In this document: in pieces, positions 1 to 8,775 of the stretch
Layout of the letters: every line of letters begins with the position of its first letter
How positions within the stretch are numbered: position 1 is the stretch's first letter
The notes under the pieces: generated by a model
Database searches by the model: none
What the model was told of the DNA's origin: nothing
Seen by the model: the letters and a program-made list of their open reading frames with translations, nothing else
Assembly: GCA_003427395.1 (NCBI GenBank)
Contig: BFEA01000093.1
Coordinates: 2,640,298 to 2,667,938 of the forward strand
Length of the DNA: 27,641 nucleotides
Reading direction: 5' to 3'
Source of the DNA: Chara braunii
Lineage: Eukaryota > Streptophyta > Charophyceae > Charales > Characeae
Position numbers and translations under genes: made by a program

Positions 1-860
1 AAAAAAAAAAAAAAAAAAAAAAAAGAGCCTAGAAAGGTATAGCAATAGCTATAGGGCCAGGGCCAGGCCTGAAAAGTTAGCAGTAGGACATATTGGGGAT
101 AGCATAGCGCCCAGGGACAGAAGTGGAATTTGATAGAGGCCCAGTAGGGTTTTTTTCGCAAGTCAGTTGGGTCCGGAACGAGCTCATAGTCTGTAATGGT
201 GGTCCAGGGCCTAAATGCAGTCTGATAGAAGTCTAGGTTCAGGGCCAGCAAGTAGATAGCAGTCTTCATACAATGTTTCATGCCAAAAGAAGGGAACACC
301 ACCCAGTCGGCCTCCCTCGCGCACCCAAGCGAGGCAGGTAGAGGCCTGAAGTGTCCAACCAAGAGATACTAGCGATCGGGCACCTAAGCCTATCATTTGC
401 TGCGATTCACAGTCCGCTCCGCTCCTCTTCACCCGCCCCGGGGGTCATGTTGCTGCTCCGCCAAGAGGAGAAGCGGGGGGAGTTCCTGGAGATCAAAGGT
501 GGAGCTCAACGGTGATGGAGGAAACCCCCCTCCTTGGCTATGGAGGTGTAGTAGGGAGAGGTAGGAGTAGTTCTAGGCTATGGAGGTGAGGGAGAAGGGG
601 GAACCTTAGCTAACCCCCGTAGATGTAGTAGGGGTTGGGAGGAGGAGGAAGGTGGAGAAAGGGAGGAGGCGATAACTGGGAAGGAAGTCATTTTCGGCGT
701 CAATGGATGACTTGCATCTTCGTCTCCGAGGTCGGCGCCACAGCAGGAAGGGTCCCCTGACGAGGTACCCATGGGTTATGGATTTCATCTGGAAGAGTAG
801 GCTTGGACATAGATATTGGAGGGGCATGGGAGCATTTGCCCCTCTACACATCCAAGAAGA
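1..860. other. Non-coding stretch, poly-A at the very start
   Basis: The window opens with a 24-base A run. The rest is mixed sequence with a G/A-rich block at about 450-680 in which short motifs such as GGCTATGGAGGTG recur. The open frames here are short, overlap on both strands and show no protein-like composition. I see no gene in it. Confidence 0.6.
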
Positions 861-977
861 GCTACCTTCTTCCCCCGAATACAACGTACGGTCATTATAG
901 CTGTATTTGGGCTGTCATCCAGACTAAATACAGATATAATGACCGTACATTGTATTCGGAGGAAGAAGGTAGGATGT
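848..977. repeat. Near-perfect long hairpin (inverted repeat)
   Basis: Bases 861-914 pair with 920-973 at about 48 of 54 positions, leaving a loop of only about 5 bases. The arms carry CCGAATACAA and its complement, and weaker pairing continues outward to about 848 and 977 with a small bulge on the left arm. The length and tiny loop fit a foldback MITE relic or a young microRNA/siRNA-producing hairpin. The sequence alone does not tell these apart. No poly-A, target duplication or coding potential is visible. Confidence 0.85.
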
Positions 978-1217
978 TCTCCAATAGCCAGATGCCATAT
1001 ACTGAGGTGGAAAGGAGGTGAGCAAGGTCAAACCAGAGGCCCGCCTGTTTACAAGGCTGGCAGTACGGGGGACTACTTCGGAGGACATTCGTCGTTCTCG
1101 CTCATTCAGTCATTGCCGTAGCTTATAATTGTAAATAAGACGATTATGCAGATAATGCGGGTGAGAGATGATGGTAGAGAGATGCGGGACCAGGAGATTG
1201 GTTGGTTCCTGCTTGTC

Positions 1218-1640
1218 TTTTTCTTCTTCTTCTTCTTCTTCTTCTTCTTCTTCTTCAAGTTATTCTTCTTACTCGTACTTTCCTCCATTCTTCTCCTTCT
1301 TCTTCTTCGTTGTCTTGTTTCAATCATTCTTCTCCGTCCTTTGTCTCATCATTCTTCTTTCTTTCTTTCTTGATCTTACTCGTACTTCCCTTCATTTCTC
1401 TCGTTCTTTGTCGTCTTGTTTCAATCATTTTTCTCCTTCCTTTTGTCTCATCATTCGTCTTTCATTCTTTTTTCAATTGAGATGCAATTGATGAAGGAGG
1501 GATGAGGTAAGACGGCATTGATTCCAGCTTTGTGTTTGTCTTCTTCTTCTTCCCCTTCTCTTTCGTCGTCTTCTTTCCTTTATTCTTCTCCTTGTTCTTC
1601 TTCGTCTTCTTTCCTCCCTTCCTTCTCCTTCTTCTCGGGT
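1218..1640. repeat. (TTC)n microsatellite and degenerate polypyrimidine tract
   Basis: A pure TTC run at about 1218-1256 grades into some 380 bases of CTT/TTC-rich sequence in which longer phrases such as GTCTTGTTTCAATCATT recur at about 1311 and 1411. The many open frames across it (poly-Ser/Phe/Leu on the plus strand, poly-Lys on the minus strand) are products of the repeat and not genes. Confidence 0.9.
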
Positions 1641-1851
1641 TGCAATTGAATGTCATCATTTTCTCTTCTTGAGTTTGGCAATATGAGCTGTACAAAGATC
1701 ATAGCGCATTTCATTTCCATGTCGAGTGTTTTTACGGACGAAGGTCAACCCTCAACAACTGTACCAAGTGCTCAACAAGCCAGGGCGCCGGGGGGCCTGG
1801 ACTCTGGAAGGGGGGGGGGGGAGTTGTCAGAAGGAAGTAAAGCAGTTTAGT

Positions 1852-1941
1852 GAGCGTCCACAAATTTACATAGAACGGTGATACTGCGCACGTTCACTGT
1901 AAATTTGCGGACGTTCACCGCAAATTTTGGTATCACTGTTC
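1852..1941. repeat. Nested inverted and direct repeats around CAAATTT
   Basis: Bases 1852-1876 match the reverse complement of 1891-1915 at about 21 of 25 positions. A second pair, GAACGGTGATAC at 1873-1884 against GTATCACTGTTC at 1930-1941, is nested with it. The phrase GTTCACNGNAAATTT is also repeated directly at 1891 and 1912. This resembles the terminal structure of a small foldback element. No target duplication was identified. Confidence 0.6.
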
Positions 1942-1985
1942 ACCAAAAACAGAATGAAGGGGAAAAAAAACATAATCCATCTTCT

Positions 1986-2016
1986 CCTGCGCAAGGACGA
2001 CATACATAAATCGACG
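1986..2016 (+). pseudogene. U6 snRNA 3'-part fragment
   Basis: CCTGCGCAAGGACGACATAC followed by ATAAATCGA is a diverged copy of the 3' half of U6 snRNA (reference form CCTGCGCAAGGATGACACGC then ATAAATCGAG). It lacks the 5' domain and has no T-run terminator. It lies between two copies of ACATAATCCAT (1970-1980 and 2069-2079), together with a G-rich filler, directly upstream of a U2 fragment. Retroposition or template switching is the likely origin. Confidence 0.7.
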
Positions 2017-2068
2017 GGAGGGGAGGGGAGGGGAGGGCAGGGGAGGAGGGGGGGCGCCGCCTGGGGGG
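2017..2068 (+). repeat. GGGGA tandem repeat, G-rich
   Basis: Several tandem GGGGA units are followed by GGGGAGGAGGGGGGGC. Four or more G-runs lie close together, so the plus strand has G-quadruplex potential. The block sits between the U6 and U2 fragments. Confidence 0.7.
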
Positions 2069-2086
2069 ACATAATCCATAGATTCC

Positions 2087-2142
2087 ATACCTTTCTCAGC
2101 CTTTTGGCCAAGTAAGATCAAGTGTAGTATCTGTTCTGATCG
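2087..2142 (+). pseudogene. U2 snRNA 5'-part pseudogene
   Basis: The sequence starts ATACCTTTCTCAGCCTTTTG and continues through AGATCAAGTGTAGTATCTG TTCT. This is the conserved 5' end of U2 snRNA, including the branch-site recognition region GTGTAGTA. It has a 2-base insertion (AAGTAAGATC instead of AAGATC) and stops matching after about 56 bases, before the Sm site and the 3' stem-loops. It then runs into A/G-rich sequence. It cannot make a working U2 RNA. A truncated retrocopy is the simplest reading. Confidence 0.8.
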
Positions 2143-2149
2143 AGGAAAA

Positions 2150-2880
2150 GAAAAAAGAACAGAAATTCCGAGAAGCAGACGGGGGGTCGATTGCAATTTT
2201 TTGGGCAAAATCTCAAAAGTGCATACTGCATACACTGCCCGCGCATTGGCAACCAGCGAAGAATGAGAAGGTCAACCGTGGCCCTCGGTCCACGACTACT
2301 CACCAAATCACCAAAATCAGAGTGGACGTTCCTCTATGAGATGTGAAGATGCAGCGTCATATTTTTTGTCCTCCGTGCATGGGTAGAGCAGTGGAGCGGC
2401 GGGAAGGCGGAGGAAGATGACATGAAGGAACGCAGCTCTGTTTTGACGACAGGCAAACCACGTGCCCTACCCTCCACCATTCCATCCCAGTCCTTTGACC
2501 AAGAGTCCTTTTCTCCATCCCCCATTCGTCACTGGTTGATGGATTGATACTGAAGTGGAACAAAATGCGTTTACGTCACAGACACAAGCGAGACACACAC
2601 GGTACACAGATATGCAAAAGTGTTCACTAAGGGGTATGAAGTACTATGAACCCAACAACTCGTGGTAAGGGTCCTTTTTTTGGGGGGGATCCCACGCATT
2701 TCCACGGCGAGCCAGCTTTGAAAATGAACTGGCTGTTTCTTCTCTTGGCCTCTGCAGCACGGTGGCAGCACGGGAACGAATTGTGCCAAAAGCGCCCGAC
2801 CCCCTACCTCACCCCCCCCCCACCCCCCCCCGAAAGTCAACGGTTTTGATTTTTTTTATTTTTTTATTTTTTTTTCGGTC
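2150..2880. other. Non-coding stretch with C/T homopolymers
   Basis: No gene is recognised. From about 2780 the sequence becomes simple: C-runs at about 2811-2831 and T-runs at about 2849-2875. Open frames here are short and antisense to one another. Confidence 0.5.
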
Positions 2881-2884
2881 GTGC

Positions 2885-3062
2885 ACCACTGGTTCTTCGC
2901 ATCGCGGTGCAGCCATTTTGGCATACGTTTTTAGAAAAGCCCCCCAAATGTCGGGCCTGTGGGAACCGAAGCCATTGGTTCTTCGCATTGTGGCGCAACC
3001 CATGTCGCCATATGCATATAGGACAAGTTCCCCAAAGGTCGGGCCTGTGGGACGCGAATTTC
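2885..3062. repeat. Tandem duplication, about 87-bp unit
   Basis: Two adjacent units share CCANTGGTTCTTCGCAT (about 2887 and 2973) and TCGGGCCTGTGGGA (2951 and 3039). The spacing is about 86-88 bases. The copies differ by scattered substitutions, so the duplication is not recent. Confidence 0.8.
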
Positions 3063-3750
3063 CTTTTACGGATCGAATGCCACGGTGCCACGGGTTCGCG
3101 GAATCCGAGGACCGTTTTCCAAGTTTTCCGTAAAAACCAAGTGTGAGATCAGAGACCCTGAAAAGATTGATACACAATGAAATCCAGTACCAGTCTCCCT
3201 ACGTCGGTTGGGGGGTTGCTGTTAGCATATTCCTCGCAGAGAGCATGACACATAAGGCCGAACGTACTTTATTTCATCAAATTTCTCAACGCAGCTCTTT
3301 ATCGACGTGAAGCAGGAAAAAAAAAAAAAAAAAAAAAAAAAAACCCTTCCCTGCCCGTCATCATTCAATTGCACTCCCCTGACCAAGATAGCTGTTTTTG
3401 TTCCCCCGCCATTTTCTTGGATGAACGACTCGTCCGTACATCGCCCGCCGGTTTGCTCGGGCTTAATGTTTGCATATTCCCCCCCCCCCCCCCCCCCCCC
3501 CCTTTCCTAATTAAGAAAGATTAGCTCCTCTTTCATGCCTGCCTGTTCATTGAGCACAACTTGATCGGCCATCCGTCCCACGTCCATAAATCCCATCTTC
3601 TCAAAATTGATCGACTTAATCCCCATGTCTGTCAATCACTTCCAATCCATTTCCGGACCAGTGCCAAACTCCACATTTAAACGACTTCTTTTTTTTTCAG
3701 CGCCTCACCACAAGTCTCTCGAAATGTGAGAAAGACAAAAATGTGAGAAA
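3063..3750. other. Non-coding stretch with poly-A and poly-C runs
   Basis: A poly-A run lies at about 3317-3343 and a poly-C run at about 3481-3502. The remainder is unique-looking, moderately AT-rich sequence with no gene that I can recognise. Confidence 0.5.
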
Positions 3751-3803
3751 GACATCCGTTAAAATTGGAACGATACAAAGAAGATTAGCATATAAAAAAA
3801 AAA
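3751..3803 (+). pseudogene. U6 snRNA fragment (5'-middle) with A-rich tail
   Basis: GACATCCGTTAAAATTGGAA followed by CGATACAAAGAAGATTAGCAT matches the central part of plant-type U6 with one change (CAAAG for CAGAG). The match breaks at GATTAGCAT and an A-rich tail follows (about 3794-3803). Both ends of U6 are missing. Flanking AAATGTGAGAAAGAC phrases are repeated just upstream, so the target duplication is hard to define. Confidence 0.75.
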
Positions 3804-3862
3804 GGCAGAAAGAGAAAAATATGGCAGAAAGAAAACATATGTCAGAAAGAGAAAAATATGGC
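3804..3862 (+). repeat. Short tandem repeat, about 19-bp unit
   Basis: Three units of the form GNCAGAAAGARAAAATAT follow the U6 fragment. A related phrase, ATGTGAGAAAGAC, is duplicated just upstream at 3724 and 3741, so the insertion probably fell in, or seeded, this repeat. Confidence 0.6.
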
Positions 3863-3964
3863 GTGTGGAGCAAAATGGTTGAAACAAAAGTGAAACCTCG
3901 ATGCATTCATTTGTTTAAAGTTTAAACTTTCAAACCACCACTACCTCTCCCAGCCTGTTTTTGC

Positions 3965-4115
3965 CGACCCTGACTTTCACTGCACACCGAGTTTTGCCAA
4001 GCCTGGTTCTCATTGTATTTTCTTTCCTGGTAGTCACGGCCATTGCACCTGGGAAAAAAAAAGAGCCATCGGATAGCCATTGGATCCATTCTATGAGGCG
4101 CTGGTGACACTGTGC
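3965..4115 (+). repeat. Dispersed repeat copy (related to 5150-5225 and 5465-5500)
   Basis: The phrase GCACACCGAGTTTTGCCAAG and then GTATTTTCTTTCCTGGTAGTCACGGC recurs in diverged form at about 5160-5215. ATTCTATGAGGCGCTGGTGA near 4090 recurs at about 5470 (ATTCTATGAGATGCTGGTGA). The family appears to be non-coding and several hundred bases long with internal A-runs. Confidence 0.6.
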
Positions 4116-4446
4116 CCTAAGTGCGGGCACCTGCAGGATGAAAAACAATGATGAAGGGAGGCTACAAAAAAAAAAAAAAAAAAAAAAAAAAACCCTTCCC
4201 TTATGCTGTGATCGCCGTCCGATACAGGACGTTGAGTTCAACGTCAGTGCGGCAGTTAGGTGCCCCGCATTTTTTTTTTCAAGGACGTCTAAGGCTGGTG
4301 TTTTACTTCCCCTCCTTGAGAGCCTTCCGAAACAAACGAAGGAAAAAAAACATGAACTCCCTTTCTGCCGTGATTGCGGTCCGATAGAGGTCACTAGAGT
4401 ATCTGAGTATAACATGAGCCTCGCCGTTGGTAGCCCTGCGTCGAAT

Positions 4447-4600
4447 CAGTCCTGCCTGGCTGGCAGGGCACGGATAAGCGAAGGCAAACAAGAACAGTCT
4501 GAAAAACACAAAAAAAGAGAACATCTGCAATCACGTTCCCCATATACTGGGCAGATATATTCCTCAAAGCAGTCCTGTGACTTCCACCTCCGTGAGGGTT
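4447..4600 (+). repeat. Dispersed ~140-bp repeat, copy 1
   Basis: This copy starts near CCTGCCTGGCTGGCAGGGCA, has an A-rich middle with AAAAAGAGAACA, and ends with ATATTCCTCAAAGCAGTCCT and CCTCCGTGAGGG. A second long copy lies at 6053-6190 in the same orientation. The core alone occurs at 4715-4757 and 4793-4863. The family is non-coding. I do not recognise it as a named element. Confidence 0.75.
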
Positions 4601-4700
4601 GAGGGTTCCCCCCCGTCACTGGATTCTTTCCCCTTGGTGTCGTTTTCCTTCTTTTTTTCCTTACCGCGGACCCATCCTTTTTCTTTTCCTTTCTTTTTTT

Positions 4701-4863
4701 TCTTTCCCCATCTTGCAATCACGTTCCCCGTATACTGGGCAGATACATTCCTCAAAGTTTTCTTTTCCTTTCTTTTTTTCTTTCCCCATCTTGCAATCAC
4801 CTTCCCCATATACTGGGCGGATACATTCCTCAAAGCAGTCATGTGACTTCCTTACCGTGAGGG
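4701..4863 (+). repeat. Tandem partial copies (78-bp period) of the dispersed repeat
   Basis: TTTCCCCATCTTGCAATCAC with the following GGGCNGATACATTCCTCAAA core occurs twice, 78 bases apart (GCAATC at 4715 and 4793). Both match the core of the 4447-4600 repeat. The spacer is T/C-rich. Confidence 0.75.
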
Positions 4864-4887
4864 TCCAAATCTTTTTTCTTTTCTTTT

Positions 4888-5010
4888 CATGCCGACCCTC
4901 GGCCGCCGGACCCCAAAAATTTCCTTTCATGCCGACCCTCCGCCGCCGGACCCAGAGGGTCCCAATTTTTTCTTTTCGTTTTCTTTCATACCGACCCTCC
5001 GCCGGAGGCC
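4888..5010 (+). repeat. Three tandem CATNCCGACCCTCCGCCG units
   Basis: Units start at 4888, 4928 and 4987. Each carries CCGACCCTC followed by a CCGCCGGACCC-like stretch and a T/C-rich spacer. Just downstream, GCGGTTGAGGTCATTTT with CCAAATGG at about 5020 is repeated at about 6405, another link between the 4-5 kb and 6 kb repeats. Confidence 0.7.
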
Positions 5011-5493
5011 CGAAATTTGCGGTTGAGGTCATTTTCCCAAATGGCAGCTTGGAAACGCGGTGCATCCCGAAAAAAGAAAAAAAGAAAAAAAAGAAACGTT
5101 GTGGTTTCCCCACCAGCACGACCTCCGACCCTGGGTCATTTTTGCCAAGCCTGATTTCTACCGCGCACCAAGTTTTGCGGAGCCTGGGTCGTATTTTCTT
5201 TTCTGGTACTCACGGCACCTACATCCAAAAAGCAACCAAAAAACACGAAAAAAAAAACAAAAAAAAACAGTAGCTTCCGTTGTAGCCATCAGATATAGGG
5301 CGTTGCCGCACGGCACACGAAAGGAAATACGAAACGAGTGCATCTTCCGGCAGAAACTGGCCAGGTTCGTCGGTTTGATATAAATAGTAACGACTGTATT
5401 TCGCCACCTTTAGCTGGCACATGCACTCGTTTCATTTTCTTTTCGTGTGCCGTATGGCGAGGGTCCATATTCTATGAGATGCTGGTGAGACCG

Positions 5494-5634
5494 TCCCACT
5501 TTTTTTTTTTTTTAAGAAGAAATATTTGGTTATACTCGTCAAGATCCAACATCGAGGTCCGAACACGGGTCTGTATTTCCACAGTTCAATGGTGTACCCA
5601 CTGAGCTAGGCTCTTGGGTTTTACATCCCACTTT
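5494..5634 (-). mobile_element. tRNA-headed SINE insertion with target-site duplication
   Basis: On the minus strand the sequence reads GAGCCTAGCTCAGTGGGTAC (A-box TAGCTCAGTGGG), about 35 bases later CGTGTTCGGACCTCG (B-box-like), a short unrelated body and a poly-A tail (a T-run on the plus strand at about 5500-5513). TCCCACTTT occurs on both sides (5494-5502 and 5626-5634), as expected of LINE-mediated insertion. The polymerase III boxes would serve as an internal promoter. The anticodon arm is not convincing, so this is a SINE or tRNA retropseudogene, not a working tRNA gene. Confidence 0.75.
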
Positions 5635-5861
5635 GCACTGGTATCACTTCCATCTCCGTGAGTGCCTTCCCCACCGAAAACCAATGAAAAAAAAAGGGAA
5701 AAAAAAACAAAAAACTTCCCTCATGCTGCGATCACCGCCTGATACAGAAGCTGTAGTGTTGATGTGAGTATGTCGTAAGTGAGGCAGCTATGGGCCAGAT
5801 CCCACTACCACCTATTGTTCATTTCTGACCGTTGATCTTTTTTTCTTTTTTTTCTTTTTTT

Positions 5862-5911
5862 TGTGGCCCATTCCTCAATTTATGCGTGTCAACCTTGAAA
5901 GCGCAGGGGCC

Positions 5912-5943
<32 letters not shown>

Positions 5944-5961
5944 ACGGATGTCCCGAAGGAC
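5862..5961 (-). pseudogene. Retroposed U6 snRNA copy with A-rich tail
   Basis: The reverse complement begins GTCCTTCGGGACATCCGTTA and continues through the U6 central region to the 3' end with small changes (CTTTCAAGGTTGACACGC in place of CAAGGATGACACGC, then ATAAATTGAGGAATGGGCCA). It is close to full length. It ends in an A-rich tail (T-rich on the plus strand, 5838-5861) rather than the oligo-T terminator of a polymerase III gene. TTGATCTTT is repeated outside each end (5832-5840 and 5965-5973), marking the target-site duplication. It is a processed pseudogene. Confidence 0.88.
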
Positions 5962-6052
5962 CCCTTGATCTTTGTAATCGAGGGTGAAAAATGAATAATC
6001 CAGGGTAGTGGGATCTGACCCTATACCTATACCTGCCTCCCGTGAAAACCGC

Positions 6053-6190
6053 CCTGCCTCGCTGGCATGGCACTGAAACGAAAAAGAGAACAAGGAAAAC
6101 AAAAGCGCAAACATAAAAAATCACCTTCCTTACATACCGGCCAGATACACTCCTCAAAGCACTGGTGTGACTACCGCCTCCGTGAGGGCG
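6053..6190 (+). repeat. Dispersed ~140-bp repeat, copy 2
   Basis: CCCTGCCTCGCTGGCATGGCA, an A-rich middle, GATACACTCCTCAAAGCACT and CCTCCGTGAGGGCG parallel the copy at 4447-4600 in the same order and orientation, with roughly one difference every five to ten bases. Confidence 0.75.
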
Positions 6191-6308
6191 GACCTTCACA
6201 ACGTCCACGTTCTTAGTTTTTTTTTTTTTTTTTTTTTTCCCTCACCCCTCATCGAGGGCCGGCGGAGTCACAACAATCTTCTTTTTTTTTTTTTTTTTTT
6301 GGTTTCCT

Positions 6309-6339
<31 letters not shown>

Positions 6340-6570
6340 TTCCTACCACCCCCCCACTGGAAAGGTAAAGGTGGTTTTTTTTTTTTGGTGTCCTACCGAA
6401 CTTCGCGGTTGAGGTCATTTTTCCAAATGGGACTACAGTTTGGAAAGGTAAAGGTGGTTAAAAAAATAAATAAAAAATAAAAAAAATCCGCCACTCATGC
6501 CAGCAACCATTTCATAGGTAAAAAGAAACTCCCCTTATGGGCGGAAAAAAAAAAAAAAAAAAAAAAAAAG
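6191..6570. repeat. Poly-T/poly-A rich stretch with short duplications
   Basis: T-runs lie at about 6219-6237, 6283-6300 and 6317-6341, and an A-run at about 6546-6569. GGAAAGGTAAAGGTGGTT occurs at about 6359 and 6440. Open frames here are poly-Phe or poly-Lys artefacts. Confidence 0.7.
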
Positions 6571-7960
6571 ACTGCATTTGCGTCCTCCAACAGAAGATTG
6601 TCGAATTTCCAACCAACCCTTCTCTCACATTTACAAAATAAAAAAATTCCCTCGTTTCACTCGATTTTTCACCTCCTCAATTAATCACCTCGTCGTCATC
6701 CCCTGTTCGCCCAAAATCGACTAATCACGACACACTCGCTCACCCCCACTCTCAATCCCGATCGAGCATTCTACCACCCACCATCGATTGGCGCGCTATG
6801 TTAAAAATTAAGCAAAACGAGGTGTACATAATCCGATCGTTCATGATGTGTACGCAAAAGAGTTCCCGATACAAAGAAGATAAATGTGCACAGTTTGTTC
6901 AGGACTTGGGGACTGAATGCGAAAAACTAGCTCCGCTGCCAAAGAAAAAAAACTTATACACGTAACGTGCCTCTCTATGTACAGTAAAACGCGATGGATC
7001 GGACGCATGAGCAAAAGAGACAGTTGAGGGAGCTGCATGAGTACATAGCAATCGTTTGGTGCGGACACTTCGATGAAGAAGGGATAGCAAATACGCTCCT
7101 AATTCAAAATCTCCATAGCAATATACGTGTATAAAGAGAGAGAGAGAGAGAAAAAAGCACATATACATACATATATATGTGGAGAAAGAAGTATATATTG
7201 TCACACTGTGAATCGGAGCGCAAAGGCGGAAATAAGCAAAAGAACGAAAGGAAGGAAAGCCCCACCTGTTCATCACCTCTTATATGAAGAATATAGAGAA
7301 AGAGAGAAGTATATATGTATATAGATATGAATAGAGAGAGAGAGAGAAAGACAGATAGACCGGAGAGATGGCAAGATCGCATCGCGATCTACTCCTGAGG
7401 GGATTCAGAGCAATCTCATCGTGTAGCAGCGATTCGACCATCCTCCATGAGTCGTTGATTGATTGATTGGACTCCTGTTCGCTGCAGGCGAGCCATCGAT
7501 CGATCAGCAGCTGATTGATGACACTTGGCAATTACGCGTGCCTCCAACTCATTGTTGGAAGATTCAAAGAAAAATTACGACGATTATTTCCATCATCCGT
7601 CAACATTCTACCAGGCAGACAGCGCGAGTTTAGAGAGAGAAACTACGACTTCCTGATCAGTTTTCCTCGTCCGCTCATTATCCCCCGATCGCAATCGAAA
7701 AATTTGGAATAGGCGTTTCTCTCGACCAGAGGGTGCTCCTTGGCTCGCCTGGGAAGACCATGAATGACCCCTGCCTCCAACATAACTTGTGACAGTAGCG
7801 ATGGAAGAGCAGCAGGTGTGTTGATGGATTTGTGGATACGGCCACCATCGTAAACTTAATAGTATTAGTGACAACCGCGGGGGTAAATTCCCGGCGCGCA
7901 GTGACGCTGACACGATTTATTTGTCCTGTCCAAAACTACAAGCGCATCTTCCTCACCGAC
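6571..7960. other. Non-coding stretch with (GA)n and TATA-rich blocks
   Basis: GA/AGAA microsatellite-like blocks lie at about 7134-7156 and 7332-7350, with ATATAT-rich sequence near 7160-7195 and 7310-7330. The remainder is unique-looking with no recognisable product. The two-strand open frames near 6841-7531 follow the repeats and have unlike, non-protein composition. Confidence 0.5.
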
Positions 7961-7962
7961 GG

Positions 7963-8027
7963 GCCTAGCTCAGTTGGTACACCCATGAGCTGTTGAAAAA
8001 AATTTAGACTAGATCGCATCCAGATAA
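7963..8027 (+). mobile_element. tRNA-like SINE head or tRNA pseudogene
   Basis: GGGCCTAGCTCAGTTGGTAC contains a good polymerase III A-box. GATCGCATCC about 35 bases later resembles the B-box. The first half matches the minus-strand SINE at 5494-5634 (shared CCTAGCTCAGTKGGTACACC, then a related ..TGAACTGT/..TGAGCTGT phrase), so both likely belong to one family. The anticodon arm is replaced by an A-rich stretch, and no cloverleaf 3' acceptor half is visible. No clear tail or target duplication was found for this copy. Confidence 0.55.
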
Positions 8028-8258
8028 AATCAGATGACCAGAATATAGTCGTTCTGACTTATCTCGGCCCGGTCAGTTGTATAATGATATCGCAAGCGGC
8101 CGTCGCCCTTTCAAAAACAACGAAAGTAAATGCGAGCCTGCCCCCTTTCTTGTAGCAGTAGGCGATCTCGCTCATCACAAAAGAATGACGAATTTACCGA
8201 CGAAACCGACTTCCAACACGCTGCGAGAAAAGTTTACGAAACAAGGGAAACGAGCTGC

Positions 8259-8260
<2 letters not shown>

Positions 8261-8300
<40 letters not shown>

Positions 8301-8343
8301 AGAGAAAGAGAAAGAGAGAGAGAGAGAGAGAAAGAGAAAGAGA

Positions 8344-8398
<55 letters not shown>

Positions 8399-8414
8399 GC
8401 TAGAGAGAGAGAAA
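8261..8414. repeat. (GA)n / (GAAA-GA)n microsatellite
   Basis: About 140 bases of nearly pure GA with interspersed AAAGAG units. The Arg-Glu (plus) and Leu-Ser (minus) open frames across it are repeat artefacts. Confidence 0.95.
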
Positions 8415-8775
8415 TCAAACTAGGCAGCAAATAGAATGAGATAAGAAATAGGTGAAAGAAAACGGACAGAAAACCCAAGTTCGACAGAGAACCCCCTCGC
8501 TGCGGGGAGTGGGGGGGAGTGGAGAGGGCGAGGAGCCGGAAAAGGGGAGGAAGATGAGTGAAAAGGGGAGGGGGGAGGGGGACGACGTCAAATGACTCTC
8601 GACTACCTATCTACAAGTGAGCGATTGTTTATAGACGTAAGCTGTAGCTGCGACGGATTATATCCCGTCCATGAGGGAAGGCCTTGTCGCTGCTGCGGCT
8701 ATCGGTAGGCAGGCCAGCAGCAGCAGGGCAGGCAGGGAGGCAAGCAGCGCGTTGCCTGGTCATCATCATTTATCA
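8415..8775. other. G-rich intergenic sequence, probable 3' flank of the GST-like gene
   Basis: G/A-rich runs (about 8495-8585) are followed by AGC/CAG-rich sequence. It lies downstream of the minus-strand gene ending at 8776, so part may be its 3' UTR. No convincing polyadenylation signal was identified. Confidence 0.4.

Noticed and set aside
1106-1695. Poly-Ser/Phe/Leu and poly-Lys ORFs
   Set aside because: Products of the TTC/CTT tract on both strands.
4138-5422. Several ORFs of 90-224 codons on both strands
   Set aside because: They run through T/C-rich spacers and the dispersed repeats, overlap on both strands and have no domain content.
7963-8035. Functional tRNA gene
   Set aside because: Only the D-arm/A-box part is convincing. 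The anticodon arm is A-rich and the acceptor 3' half does not pair.
8077-8478. Long Arg-Glu and Leu-Ser open frames
   Set aside because: Direct translation of the (GA)n microsatellite in several frames. No protein-like sequence outside the repeat.
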